A DNA stretch of 64,000 bases. It comes from V1-33 sp964523105. Its GTDB lineage: Bacteria > Verrucomicrobiota > Verrucomicrobiia > Verrucomicrobiales > V1-33. Below the pieces are notes generated by a model that searched no databases, had not been told where the DNA came from, and saw only the letters and a list, made by a program, of their open reading frames with translations. How positions within the stretch are numbered: position 1 is the first letter of the stretch; every line of letters starts with the position of its first letter. Positions 1 to 8,123 of this stretch are shown piece by piece. Position numbers and translations under genes: made by a program. The stretch lies in assembly GCA_964523105.1 (NCBI GenBank), contig CAZFZN010000039.1, forward strand, positions 1 to 64,000, read 5' to 3'.

Positions 1-12
1 CGCTGATCTCAG

Positions 13-49
13 TCGTAGATGTCATAGCACCGATCTATGACATCTACGA
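13..49. repeat. Perfect 15-bp inverted repeat (hairpin)
   Basis: The arm TCGTAGATGTCATAG at 13-27 is repeated as its exact reverse complement at 35-49, separated by a 7-base loop. No T-tract follows, so it is not a standard intrinsic terminator. It could be a protein-binding dyad, the end of a mobile element, or the tail of a structured repeat running in from the left. No gene lies between it and the next coding region at 277. Confidence 0.8.
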
Positions 50-88
50 TGCGCCTCCGACAGTGGGGCGCCGCGTGACGCTTACCCT

Positions 89-124
89 GGGAAATCGCAA
101 TGACTCGGGAAATCGCAATGACTC
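89..124. repeat. 18-bp tandem duplication (two copies)
   Basis: The unit GGGAAATCGCAATGACTC occurs twice back to back (89-106 and 107-124) with no mismatch. It lies in the non-coding stretch before the AT-rich gene at 277. The absence of divergence suggests a recent duplication. Confidence 0.85.
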
Positions 125-276
125 CGTCAAGCCATGAAGAGCGTAATTGTCAATTGTCGCACACCGGCCGCATTTCCCCATTTCCCCCCAACATTATGGA
201 ATGGGCCAGTTGGTGTAAATAGCGTTGCAAAGACAAAGAATTTCACGAAATCCACCAGTATTCAGTTGTAAACTTT

Positions 277-744
277 ATGAAACGCCTAGCAGCCATCATA
301 TCGCTATTTATTCTATGTTTGAATAATTGCTCATCTGAGCAACGGAAAGGTCCCAAGGATATTCAACGACAAGTTAGCAGCGATTCGGAAACACGTGCTT
401 GCGAGATTATTTCCGACCTTGCATCGCCGGGACGTTGGCCTTGGGTTTGGCAAAATGGGGGACCAAACACATTATATACAGAAGAAATAGCCGAGTTATT
501 AAATAAACCACATTTAGATTATAGCCAGGTATACAATTCACTTGGTAGTGAAAGCGAGAAAGCGTACATGGTATGCGCCATAGTGGACTTGCATATTCTT
601 GGCTGTGAAAGGATTGTCGAAGACTACCTCAAAGTAGATGGAATCCGTAATGCTAGCGCAACTGAACTGCCTATCTGGCATCAATTCGGCGTAAAGGCCG
701 CGAAGAACTTCCAAAGGAACCGTGGAGCGGTTTTCCATGAATAG
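277..744 (+). CDS. Hypothetical exported protein, AT-rich
   Basis: This encodes 155 residues of unrecognised family. The N-terminus (MKRLAAIISLFILCLNNCSS) has basic residues followed by a hydrophobic stretch ending at Cys, like a lipoprotein signal. The residues before the Cys (LNN) do not fit the usual lipobox well, so export is likely but lipidation is uncertain. The rest is polar with no visible repeats or catalytic motif. Base composition is clearly more AT-rich than the neighbouring genes, and the gene is flanked by repeats and non-coding DNA, which suggests recent acquisition. No convincing Shine-Dalgarno is seen before the ATG. Function unknown. Confidence 0.55.
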   Translation: MKRLAAIISLFILCLNNCSSEQRKGPKDIQRQVSSDSETRACEIISDLASPGRWPWVWQNGGPNTLYTEEIAELLNKPHLDYSQVYNSLGSESEKAYMVCAIVDLHILGCERIVEDYLKVDGIRNASATELPIWHQFGVKAAKNFQRNRGAVFHE

Positions 745-1069
745 CACCAGGATTGTATGCATGTTACCTGGGAACTTACAAAGAAAGCAACGGTGTTCAG
801 AAATGCCCTGATTTTTACCCTCCAGATGGGGAAATGGGGACGAGGGGAAAGGGAAAGTGGGTAATGGAGACGGGGGTAATGGGGAGGGTGTGCATTTCTT
901 GATAAAGGGCGGGATGAACCGGCTGATTTGAACTCATCGGCAGGCAGGCGATAGGCGCTGCAGGATCTTGAAATCGCCCCGCGGCGCGACGCCTTCCCTG
1001 AGCCAATCGAACTGTAGCACTGGGAGCGGGCGTTTTGGCACCTGCGGGGACCATTCAGCCACCGATAGG

Positions 1070-1279
1070 CACGATTTACTGTGTGCAATTATCAACCTAA
1101 CGAGTGAAAGACACCATTTACTGTGTGGAAATTGCGATTCCGGATGGAAAACACACGAGGCACTGTGTTGAAATATCAGTTTCATTGGTAAACGACACGA
1201 GTCACTGTGTAGAATGTGCAATTTGGTTCCTGAAGCACACGATTCACTGTGTGGAAATGTCCATCTGGAGGGCGGAAAC
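1070..1279. repeat. Five-unit array with exact 42-bp period
   Basis: Related units begin at 1070, 1112, 1154, 1196 and 1238, each exactly 42 bp after the last. About 28 bp per unit is conserved around CACGAnTCACTGTGTGGAAA plus a preceding purine-rich GRAA stretch, and about 14 bp is variable. The core CACTGTG is a near palindrome. On the plus strand units 2-5 are open in one frame (from an ATG at 1104) and give 14-residue repeats of the form (H/D)T-x-(H/Y)-CVE, but the first unit has a stop in that frame. Forty-two bp is four helical turns, so the array could place proteins on one face of DNA upstream of the regulator at 1419. The flanks 745-1069 and 1280-1418 hold no gene I can support. Confidence 0.8.
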
Positions 1280-1418
1280 AGGCATTCCGGCGGGCGGCGG
1301 GAGGGTTCTTGAACCGTGAAAACGGGTTGGCAGGCCGGGAAAAGGGGTGGGGGCGGAGGGAGCGGGGGTTTTGGAAGGGGCGCTTGCGGAGGGGGCGCGG
1401 GGAGGGAATGATGGGCGG

Positions 1419-1736
1419 ATGACAGGTGCTGCCGGGAAACGAACGGGGCGGGCTCTTCTCCAATCGGGACGGGCGCAGCAGGCGTTTTGGGCGCTGGGGG
1501 ATGAGGGGCGCTGGGCGGTGGCGCGGTTGCTGGCGCAGGAGCGGGTGTTGACGGTGTCCGTGGCGGCGCGACGGCTGGGGCTGCTGCAGCAGACGGCGTC
1601 GCGGTATTTGCAGGAGCTGTGGAAGGCGGGGCTGGTGAGCCGGGAGGCGCCGGCGGATGACGGGCGGCGGCGGGAGTTTCGGCTCACGGAGACGGGGGCG
1701 GCGCTGGTGCAGGCGGGGATGTTGCTGGGCGGATGA
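1419..1736 (+). CDS. Small winged-helix transcriptional regulator (ArsR/MarR-like)
   Basis: This gives 105 residues from the ATG at 1419, chosen because GGAGGG lies at 1401-1406 and homology-like sequence starts just after it; a GTG at 1347 would add a low-complexity Gly/Ala leader. The fold signature is the order helix, LTVSVAARRLGLLQQTASRY (recognition HTH), LQELWKAGLVSRE, then a charged wing DDGRRREFRLTETG. This is typical of ArsR/MarR-type winged helices. No metal-binding Cys pair is evident. It follows the 42-bp array directly and precedes a 7-bp minisatellite. The target is unknown; regulation through the array is a guess. Confidence 0.65.
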   Translation: MTGAAGKRTGRALLQSGRAQQAFWALGDEGRWAVARLLAQERVLTVSVAARRLGLLQQTASRYLQELWKAGLVSREAPADDGRRREFRLTETGAALVQAGMLLGG

Positions 1737-1797
1737 GGACGGAGGACGGAGGACGGAGGACGGAGGACGGAGGACGGATGAAGGATGAAGGATGAAG
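1735..1797. repeat. 7-bp minisatellite (GAGGACG x6, GATGAAG x3)
   Basis: Six perfect tandem copies of GAGGACG (1735-1776) are followed by three of GATGAAG (1777-1797). The array overlaps the stop codon of the winged-helix gene and ends before the sigma-factor gene. Both units share the GA-(N)-GA purine pattern, so the second set probably arose from the first. Copy number is likely to vary between strains. Confidence 0.9.
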
Positions 1798-1891
1798 GGC
1801 TTGGGGTGCGATGGGCGGGGTGGAGGGTTCCGCCAATCCACTGCCCGAGTCTGCATTAGACATCGCGTGCAGCGGGGTAAGGTTAAAGGCC

Positions 1892-2605
1892 ATGCCCAGT
1901 CGCAAAACGAAGGCGGAGCCGTCCGCGCCCGCCCCTGCACCCGCCCAGCCGCCTCAACTTGTGAGTGAGGCGGAGAAGGAGGAGTTTTTGAAGGTGACGT
2001 ACGAGCGGACGCGGAAGAGTCTGATCGAGCGGCTGCATAATTGGGAGGACCAGAAGTCGTGGGATGAGTTTCACCGGACGTACTGGCGGTTGATCTACGC
2101 GGTGGGGATCAAGAGTGGGCTGCGGCACGAGGAGGCGCTGGATGTGGTGCAGGAGACGATCCTGGCCATTGCGAAGCAGAGCCGCGAGCACCGTTACGAT
2201 CCGAAGGCGGGGTCGTTCAAGGTGTGGCTGATGAATATGACGCGGTGGCGGATCGGGGATCAGTTCCGCCGGCGGGCGAAGGATACGGCGATGAACAAGT
2301 TCGACGACGATGACCGGAAGACGGCGACGCTGGACCGGTTCGCCGACCCGAAGGCGCAGAAGCTGGAGAGCATCTGGGACATCGAGTGGAAGCAAAACAT
2401 CGCGGACCGGGCGATCGCGACGATCAAGCAGCGGGTGTCACCGCGGCAGTTTCAGATTTTCGACGCCTATGTGATCAAGGGCTGGGGCGTGAAGAAGGTG
2501 ATGACGGAACTGGGCGTGAGTATGGCGCAGGTTTATCTTGCCAAACACCGCGTGGGTGGCCTTATCAAAAAGGAGATCGCCGAACTTGCAAAACAGCTCA
2601 TCTAA
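1892..2605 (+). CDS. ECF-like RNA polymerase sigma factor
   Basis: This encodes 237 residues from the ATG at 1892; an in-frame codon at 1811 would add 27 residues with no homology look. The N-terminus is Pro/Ala-rich. Region 2 follows: WDEFHRTYWRLIYAVGIKSG, then EEALDVVQETILAIAKQ and FKVWLMNMTRWRIGDQFRRR. A linker leads to region 4 with an HTH (VKKVMTELGVSMAQVYLAKH) near the C-terminus. It resembles the ECF factors that sit beside Ser/Thr kinases in PVC bacteria. The stop codon overlaps the kinase gene, whose ribosome-binding site lies inside this gene, so the two are probably translationally coupled and functionally linked. Confidence 0.85.
   Translation: MPSRKTKAEPSAPAPAPAQPPQLVSEAEKEEFLKVTYERTRKSLIERLHNWEDQKSWDEFHRTYWRLIYAVGIKSGLRHEEALDVVQETILAIAKQSREHRYDPKAGSFKVWLMNMTRWRIGDQFRRRAKDTAMNKFDDDDRKTATLDRFADPKAQKLESIWDIEWKQNIADRAIATIKQRVSPRQFQIFDAYVIKGWGVKKVMTELGVSMAQVYLAKHRVGGLIKKEIAELAKQLI
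2570..2575 (+). promoter_or_regulatory. Ribosome-binding site setting a TTG start for the kinase
   Basis: AAGGAG lies 10 bases before the TTG at 2586 and inside the end of the sigma gene. An upstream in-frame TTG at 2538 has no such site, so 2586 is preferred. Confidence 0.6.
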
Positions 2606-5222
2606 TCCCGCCACGACCATTCGCACCGAGGCGCCGCGCATTCCGGATCACGAGGTGCTGCGCTGCATCGGGAAGGGGAGTTACGGCGAAGTGTGGCTGG
2701 CGCGGACGCTGACGGGCAGCCTGCGCGCGGCGAAGGTGGTGCGGCGCGAGGATTTCGAGCTGGACCGGACGTTTGAGCGGGAGTTCGAGGGGATCATGAA
2801 GTTCGAGCCGGTCTCGCGGGATCACCCCGGGCTGGTGCACATTCTGCATGTGGGCCGCAGTGACGACGAGGGGTTCTATTACTATCTGATGGAACTGGGC
2901 GACGACCGCGAGACGGGCAGCCGGGTGGAGATCGGCGACTATGAGCCGCGGACGATGGGCACGGACCGGTCGGTGAAGAAGCGGCTCAGTGCGCAGGAGT
3001 GCGTGGAGCACGGCATCGTGCTCGCCGACGCGCTGGCGCATCTGCACGAGCGCGGCCTGACGCACCGCGACATCAAGCCGTCGAACATTATCTTTGTGAA
3101 TGGAAAGCCGAAGCTGGCGGACATCGGGCTGGTGGCGCAGACGGGACAGATGACGTTTGTGGGCACGGAGGGATTCGTGCCGCCGGAGGGTCCGGGCACG
3201 CCGGCGGCGGACATTTACAGTCTGGGCATGGTGCTCTATGAATTGAGCACGGGGAACGACCGGCTGCAGTTCCCGGAGGTGCCGGACGATCTGGGGGACT
3301 ACGCGCAGCGGCCCCTGTGGCGGGCGCTGAATGAAGTGATCTGCCGGGCCTGCGCGCCGCAGGTGAAGAAACGCTATGCGAGCGCCCGCCAGATGGCCGA
3401 TGCGCTGCGCGCACTCTCGCGGCTCAAGGGCCGCCGGCGCCGCTGGGTGCGCCGTCTGGCCACGCTGCCGGTGGTGACGGCGATCATTGCCTTCGGCATT
3501 GTGACGTGGCGGCACGGCGGCGCGATGCCGTGGCCGCCGGGCATGAAACGGAGCGGCCCGGAGAGGGATTTTGTGAGGCTCACGGGCTCGGTGAGTCTGG
3601 ACAGCGAGCCGCGGGGCGCGGAGATTTTTTACGAGGGGCAGTCGGTGGGGTTTACGCCGGCCACGGTGAGCGGCATTTCCACCGGCACCGCGCTGTTCAC
3701 GCTGCGCCGCAGCCGTTATGTGGACGCGCCGGTATCCGTGAGCGGCGTGTCGCCCGGCACGGTGGTGGCGGCGCCGCACACCGTGATGAAATTCTACGAT
3801 CCGCCGCGCAACGGCGTGGTGTGGAAGAACAGCCTCGGCATGGACTTCGACTACCGGCCCACGGACCACATCTCCCGCCTGCCGGTGACCATCGAGAACT
3901 TCGAGGAAATCGTGCGCGATGTCATGGTGTCGGACAACATCGCCGTCGATGACGGCAACGGGAACGAGATTTACCTCGTGCGCGTGCCGCCGCCGGAGGC
4001 GGTGCGTTTTTGCGATCTGCTGGCGCTGAAGGATGCGAAGGAGGGATTCTTTCCCGGTGACTACTGCTACCGGCCGCTGGTGTATGAAATCCAGCCGGAT
4101 CCGGAGGCGGCGCTGCCCATGCGGGACCTGATCTGTTTCCGGCTCATTGCGGAAAGAACGGGGAGCGTGGTCTTTGAGAGCGATCCGCCGGGGGCTGCTA
4201 TTTTCGCGGGGACGACGCAGGTGGAAGTGACGCCCTACACCATCCCGGTGCACCGCACGGGCCCGGTGAAATTCACGCTGCGCAAAGAGGGCTACGACGA
4301 TGTCGAGGTGGAGGGTGTGGTGGAATCCGGCAAAGTGCTGACCATTTCCCGGACGCTCACCAAGAGCCGCACGCCGGTGCCGCACGCGGACTGGACCAAC
4401 AGCTTCGGCATGCAGTTCAAGCCCATCCCCGGCGAGACGGTGCTGGTCGGCGTGTGGGAGACGCGTGTGAAGGACTACGCGGAATTCGCCAAAGCCACGG
4501 GCCGCAGCCCGGGCCTGCTCGACCTCGATAAAAACGGGGAGCCGGAGCCCGGACAGACGCCGGAACACCCGGTGGTGAACGTGACCCGCGCCGACGCGGT
4601 GGCCTACTGCCAGTGGCTCACTCAGCACGAGCGGGAGACGCGCTGGCTGAGCCGGGAAATGGAATACCGGCTGCCCACCGACGCGGAGTGGAGCCTCGCC
4701 GCCGGCCGCGGGCTCGGCGATTTGTCCTATCCGAATCCCGCGAGCCGTCAGGTGCGCCAGCAGAATGTGTATCCGTGGCTGCCGGTGGGTGCCTATCCGC
4801 CGCCGGCCGCCTCCGAAGACCAGCCCGCCGCCGCCAATCTCGGCGATCTCGCGGCGCTCCATGCGAAAGACAAACCCCTGGGCAAGCTGGATGCCGGCGC
4901 GGTGAAGGAACTGGAGCAGTTCAATTACAACGACGGCGCGGCGCTCACTGCTCCGGCCGGGACCTTCCGCGCCAACGAACTCGAACTTTTCGACATGTCC
5001 GGCAATGTGTGGGAGTTTGTGAGCGATGATTTCGGCCACGACCCCGGGAAGACGGATCCGGCGTGGTCCGCATGGGCGGTGACGCGCGGCGCCTCGTGGC
5101 GCGATCCGGTGACGAAGAACAAGCAGTTCTTCTGGACGCACTACCGCCGCGCCGTGCCCCCGAACGAGGAGGCCGCGCCCCACACCGGGTTTCGCGTGGT
5201 CATTGCGCCGGTTAAAAAGTAG
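2586..5222 (+). CDS. Membrane Ser/Thr protein kinase with PEGA and FGE-sulfatase-like domains
   Basis: This is an 878-residue protein. Residues about 20-280 are a Hanks-type kinase: P-loop GKGSYGEV (29-36), Lys50, catalytic HRDIKPSN (160-167), DIG in place of DFG (179-181) and VPPEG for the APE segment. A basic patch and a transmembrane helix (about 291-308) follow. The extracytoplasmic part has a PEGA repeat, a degenerate middle domain, a second PEGA repeat (GSVVFESDPPGAAIF), then a C-terminal formylglycine-generating-enzyme-like domain (EYRLPTDAEWSLAAGRG, LFDMSGNVWEFV, RGASWRD, HTGFRVV). The outer parts probably sense a wall or surface cue. Overlap with the sigma gene suggests it phosphorylates or otherwise controls that factor. 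The FGE-like domain lacks an obvious active-site Cys pair and may be only a binding module. Confidence 0.85.
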   Translation: MQNSSSNPATTIRTEAPRIPDHEVLRCIGKGSYGEVWLARTLTGSLRAAKVVRREDFELDRTFEREFEGIMKFEPVSRDHPGLVHILHVGRSDDEGFYYYLMELGDDRETGSRVEIGDYEPRTMGTDRSVKKRLSAQECVEHGIVLADALAHLHERGLTHRDIKPSNIIFVNGKPKLADIGLVAQTGQMTFVGTEGFVPPEGPGTPAADIYSLGMVLYELSTGNDRLQFPEVPDDLGDYAQRPLWRALNEVICRACAPQVKKRYASARQMADALRALSRLKGRRRRWVRRLATLPVVTAIIAFGIVTWRHGGAMPWPPGMKRSGPERDFVRLTGSVSLDSEPRGAEIFYEGQSVGFTPATVSGISTGTALFTLRRSRYVDAPVSVSGVSPGTVVAAPHTVMKFYDPPRNGVVWKNSLGMDFDYRPTDHISRLPVTIENFEEIVRDVMVSDNIAVDDGNGNEIYLVRVPPPEAVRFCDLLALKDAKEGFFPGDYCYRPLVYEIQPDPEAALPMRDLICFRLIAERTGSVVFESDPPGAAIFAGTTQVEVTPYTIPVHRTGPVKFTLRKEGYDDVEVEGVVESGKVLTISRTLTKSRTPVPHADWTNSFGMQFKPIPGETVLVGVWETRVKDYAEFAKATGRSPGLLDLDKNGEPEPGQTPEHPVVNVTRADAVAYCQWLTQHERETRWLSREMEYRLPTDAEWSLAAGRGLGDLSYPNPASRQVRQQNVYPWLPVGAYPPPAASEDQPAAANLGDLAALHAKDKPLGKLDAGAVKELEQFNYNDGAALTAPAGTFRANELELFDMSGNVWEFVSDDFGHDPGKTDPAWSAWAVTRGASWRDPVTKNKQFFWTHYRRAVPPNEEAAPHTGFRVVIAPVKK

Positions 5223-5225
5223 CGG

Positions 5226-6518
5226 CTACAGCGCCCGCAGGGCGGCGGAGCGCCCGTGCGCCGCGAGGCCCTCCATTTCGCTGAACTTTTCGATGATGGG
5301 CGCGGACTTCCGCAGCGCCGCCCGGCTGAGCCTGACAATACTGGTGCGCCGCTGAAACTGATCGACGGTGAGCCCCGGAAACGATTTGCCCGCGCCGCCG
5401 GTCGGCAGCGTGTGCGACGGACCGGCGAGAAAATCGCCCGCCGCCACGGGGCTGTAGTTCCCGACGAAAATGGCGCCGCTGGTGCGAATCTGCGGCAGCA
5501 GCCGGGCCTCGTCCTTGGCGGAAACCACGAGACTGAGGTGCTCCGGTGCCCATGCGTTGGCGATCGCCACCGCCTGCGCGAGATCTTTGGTGTGAATCAG
5601 AGTGCAGCCGGTCGCGAGCGACTGCCGGGCAATTTCCACGCGCGGCAGTGTCTCGATCTGATGGGAAATCTGCTGGAGCACCGCCTCGAGCAGATCCCGC
5701 GAAGGCGAGGCCAGCAGCACCTGACTGTCCCTGCCGTGCTCCGCCTGCGCCAGCAGGTCCGCGGCGACGAACGCGGGATTCGCCGTGTCGTCCGCGAGCA
5801 CCATGACCTCGCTCGGCCCCGGCAGCAGATCGATGGCCACGGCCCCGACGAGCTGGCGCTTGGCCTCGACGACGAATTTGTTCCCCGGCCCCATGATCTT
5901 GTCCACCGGCCGGATCGTCTTCGTGCCGAATGTCAAAGCTGCGATGGCGTGCGCGCCGCCGATGCGATAGACCTCCGTGGCCCCGGTCATTTCCAGAGCC
6001 GCGAGCATCGCGGGATTCACTTTTCCATCCGGACCGCACGGCGTGCAGACGACGATTTCCGGCACCCCCGCGGCCTGCGCCAGCGTCACTGTCATCAGCA
6101 CCGTACTCACCAGCGGAGCGGTGCCGCCGGGCACGTAAACGCCCACGCGCTGGAACGGCTGATACACCTCGCCGGTCTCCGCGCCCTGGGCATTCCGCAT
6201 TTTCCAGTCCCGGCGCAGGCTTTTCCTGGCGAAGGCCAGCACGTTCCTGTGGGAGGCAGCAATGGCGCGCTTCACGTCCGCCGGCACTGATTTCCGGGCC
6301 GCGGCGAACTCCTCCGGCTTCACCGCCAGCGACTTGGCCGTCAGCTTCGCGCCGTCGAATTTCCCCGCAAACTCCACCAGCGCCGCGTCCCCGCGCCGCT
6401 CCACCTCCGCGATGATCCCCGCCACGTAGTCCTGCAGTTCCCGCGACGGCACGTGCCGCCGGTCCAGCTTGCGAAGCGCGGCAGCGAAGGACGGGGATGT
6501 GTGAGAGAGGACTTTCAT
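5226..6518 (-). CDS. hisD: Histidinol dehydrogenase
   Basis: This encodes 430 residues, close to the usual 430-440. It oxidises L-histidinol to L-histidine in two NAD-dependent steps, the last reactions of histidine synthesis. Family blocks visible are the NAD-binding YVPGGTAPLVSTVLMTVTLA, the PGNKFVVEAKRQLVG segment, DLLAQAEHGRDSQV with the Glu-His of the metal site, and LPTGGAGKSFPGLTVDQFQR near the end. The ATG at 6518 is chosen because the protein then begins MKVLSHTSP; reading further upstream adds non-homologous sequence. It is convergent with the kinase gene, with only three bases between the stop codons, and stands alone without other his genes. Confidence 0.95.
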   Translation of the reverse strand: MKVLSHTSPSFAAALRKLDRRHVPSRELQDYVAGIIAEVERRGDAALVEFAGKFDGAKLTAKSLAVKPEEFAAARKSVPADVKRAIAASHRNVLAFARKSLRRDWKMRNAQGAETGEVYQPFQRVGVYVPGGTAPLVSTVLMTVTLAQAAGVPEIVVCTPCGPDGKVNPAMLAALEMTGATEVYRIGGAHAIAALTFGTKTIRPVDKIMGPGNKFVVEAKRQLVGAVAIDLLPGPSEVMVLADDTANPAFVAADLLAQAEHGRDSQVLLASPSRDLLEAVLQQISHQIETLPRVEIARQSLATGCTLIHTKDLAQAVAIANAWAPEHLSLVVSAKDEARLLPQIRTSGAIFVGNYSPVAAGDFLAGPSHTLPTGGAGKSFPGLTVDQFQRRTSIVRLSRAALRKSAPIIEKFSEMEGLAAHGRSAALRAL

Positions 6519-6673
6519 GGCAAAAAACGGGGGGCGCACTGAGTGCCGCCGGCCTGCGGGGTGTCGAGAGGAAATCAAAAAGACAGACAGATTCCCCGTT
6601 GCCATGCGCGTATCATGATTGAATTGCCGCCGCTCGCCGCCCCCGGGGCCGCGGCGGCAATTCCTTTCTTCTG

Positions 6674-7261
6674 ATGACATCCTTCCTTCTCTTCTTTCTG
6701 TGCAGCTTCGCTGCGGCTGCGGTCGTAGGCTCGTTTTTTGAGTGGTGTCTGCACCGGTTCGTCATGCACCGTCCGGTCGGCAAGTTCACCTACGCCTACA
6801 AGGCCCACACGCTCATCCACCACAAGGTCTTCAAGGCCGATCACACCTACCATCTGCACGATGACAAGGACAAGGCGACCATCCCCATGGCATGGTGGAA
6901 CGGCCCGGTGCTCGTCGCGGTGTTCACGGCCCCGTTCATCATTGCGTCCTTTGTCTTCGGCACTTCGGCCATCGCGCTGGGGGCCTTCGCGGCGCTGGCA
7001 GCTTATTACGGCGCCTACGAATATATGCACTGGTGCATGCACCTGCCCAAGGCGCGCCGCATTGAAAAATCCTGGGTGTTCCGCCGCCTCAACGGCCACC
7101 ACCTGCTGCACCACCGCTACATGAAGAAGAACTTCAACGTCGTCTTCCCGCTGGCTGACCTCTGCCTCGGCACCCTCATGCTGCGCTCGAAGTGCCACTT
7201 CGCCCAGCCCACCGGCCCGGCGGTGCCCAACGTGCAGCCGAAGACGGCTCAGCCGGCATAG
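6674..7261 (+). CDS. Fatty acid hydroxylase/carotenoid hydroxylase-type membrane enzyme
   Basis: This encodes 195 residues with three or four hydrophobic helices and clustered histidines typical of the membrane di-iron hydroxylase/desaturase superfamily: WCLHRFVMHR (about 24-33), HTLIHHK (about 45-51), YMHWCMH (about 117-123) and GHHLLHHRY (about 140-148). The spacing resembles bacterial beta-carotene hydroxylase and sterol-desaturase-like proteins. The substrate is likely a lipid or carotenoid, but neighbouring genes do not identify it. A small lipoprotein gene follows 5 bases after the stop, probably co-transcribed. Confidence 0.75.
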   Translation: MTSFLLFFLCSFAAAAVVGSFFEWCLHRFVMHRPVGKFTYAYKAHTLIHHKVFKADHTYHLHDDKDKATIPMAWWNGPVLVAVFTAPFIIASFVFGTSAIALGAFAALAAYYGAYEYMHWCMHLPKARRIEKSWVFRRLNGHHLLHHRYMKKNFNVVFPLADLCLGTLMLRSKCHFAQPTGPAVPNVQPKTAQPA

Positions 7262-7266
7262 TTCCG

Positions 7267-7446
7267 ATGGCCAAACCCGCGATGCTCCTCCTCTGCGCCC
7301 TGACCGGCGCCGGTTCCCTCGCCCTCACCGGCTGCGTCATGAAACGCACCGTGACCGAAGGCGGGCAGGTCGTCTCGGAGGGTTACCACGTGGAGCGGCC
7401 CATCCGCGACGCGATCCGGGGCGAGGATCAGAAGGACTCGCACTGA
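7267..7446 (+). CDS. Small lipoprotein
   Basis: This is a 59-residue protein beginning MAKPAMLLLCALTGAGSLAL and followed by a clean lipobox LTGC, giving a mature peptide of about 38 residues (CVMKRTVTEGGQVVSEG...). It starts 6 bases after the hydroxylase stop codon. The mature part is polar with no recognised domain. Function unknown; it may be anchored to the inner or outer membrane. Confidence 0.6.
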   Translation: MAKPAMLLLCALTGAGSLALTGCVMKRTVTEGGQVVSEGYHVERPIRDAIRGEDQKDSH

Positions 7447-7543
7447 TCCCCCGGAGAACGCGCGTGGCTGACGGACCGTTATCAGGTATCGTCCGCGACA
7501 AGACCCCGCCGCACTTTCCGCGGCGGCGCGGACTTCATGAGCC

Positions 7544-7780
7544 ATGAAACTGAGACAGGATCTGCTGGCGGAACTCACGATGGAAGGCCTCGCGGAGGAA
7601 ACGGAGAAAGCGACTCACCGCCTCAAACCCGAGCCGCTTTTCTCGCGCACTGAAGCTGGGAGTCTGTCGCCGGCCTCGATGGAAGAACGTGTGCAAGAGG
7701 CGGCGCACGGCACGGCTTTAACAGTGAAACTCACGCAGAGTGCGCAGCGGACGGGGAAGCGGCGTGCAGCCGGGAAATGA
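7544..7780 (+). CDS. Hypothetical protein, possibly a remnant
   Basis: This gives 78 residues beginning MKLRQDLLAELTMEGLAEET. The protein is charged, has no transmembrane segment and no family I recognise. Its stop (TGA at 7778-7780) overlaps the ATG of the next frame in an ATGA junction, which suggests the two were once a translationally coupled pair. The surrounding kilobase is decayed, with an IS30 stub and in-frame stops, so this gene may itself be defunct. Confidence 0.35.
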   Translation: MKLRQDLLAELTMEGLAEETEKATHRLKPEPLFSRTEAGSLSPASMEERVQEAAHGTALTVKLTQSAQRTGKRRAAGK

Positions 7781-7992
7781 CGCTGCTGGAGATCTGCGAC
7801 TTTCTCCGCAGTTTCCATCGCTGGGCACCGGTTCTGCTCTTCAACGGCAATACGTTTGCCTGCACGGGGCGTGAGATGTGCCTCGCTCTGTTCAGCGACC
7901 TCCCTTCCGGCAGGCGACGCGCATGGGCGTCCGCAGTGGCTCACTGCATCGCCGGTGTACTCGATTGGGACCGTATGGGCCGAAGCCTGTAG
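7777..7992 (+). pseudogene. Hypothetical gene with probable premature stop
   Basis: This gives 71 residues (MTLLEICDFLRSFHRWAPVL...) up to a TAG at 7990. Reading on in the same frame past that stop gives DMVSGAVFQPGDRLMT, which looks like continued protein sequence rather than noise. The original gene therefore probably ran to about 8070 and was cut by a nonsense change. It overlaps the upstream small gene by an ATGA junction. Family not securely identified; function unknown. Confidence 0.35.
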
Positions 7993-8123
7993 GACATGGT
8001 GTCGGGAGCTGTGTTCCAGCCCGGTGACCGCCTCATGACGGCGGTATCAATTTCCAATTGGAACGGAGTAGCGTGAGGTAGTCCGCGGGGGAAGGAGGGC
8101 GGTGACGAAACCAGACCCGACCA

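Noticed and set aside
1070..1279. CRISPR array
   Set aside because: Repeats are degenerate and the variable part is only about 14 bp; no cas gene is nearby.
1182..1940. Long minus-strand frame rich in Pro and Arg
   Set aside because: Antisense shadow of the GC-rich regulator gene and the minisatellite; composition is that of an artefact.
2598..5183. 861-codon minus-strand frame opposite the kinase
   Set aside because: His/Arg-rich translation typical of the complement of a GC-rich gene, with no domain pattern.
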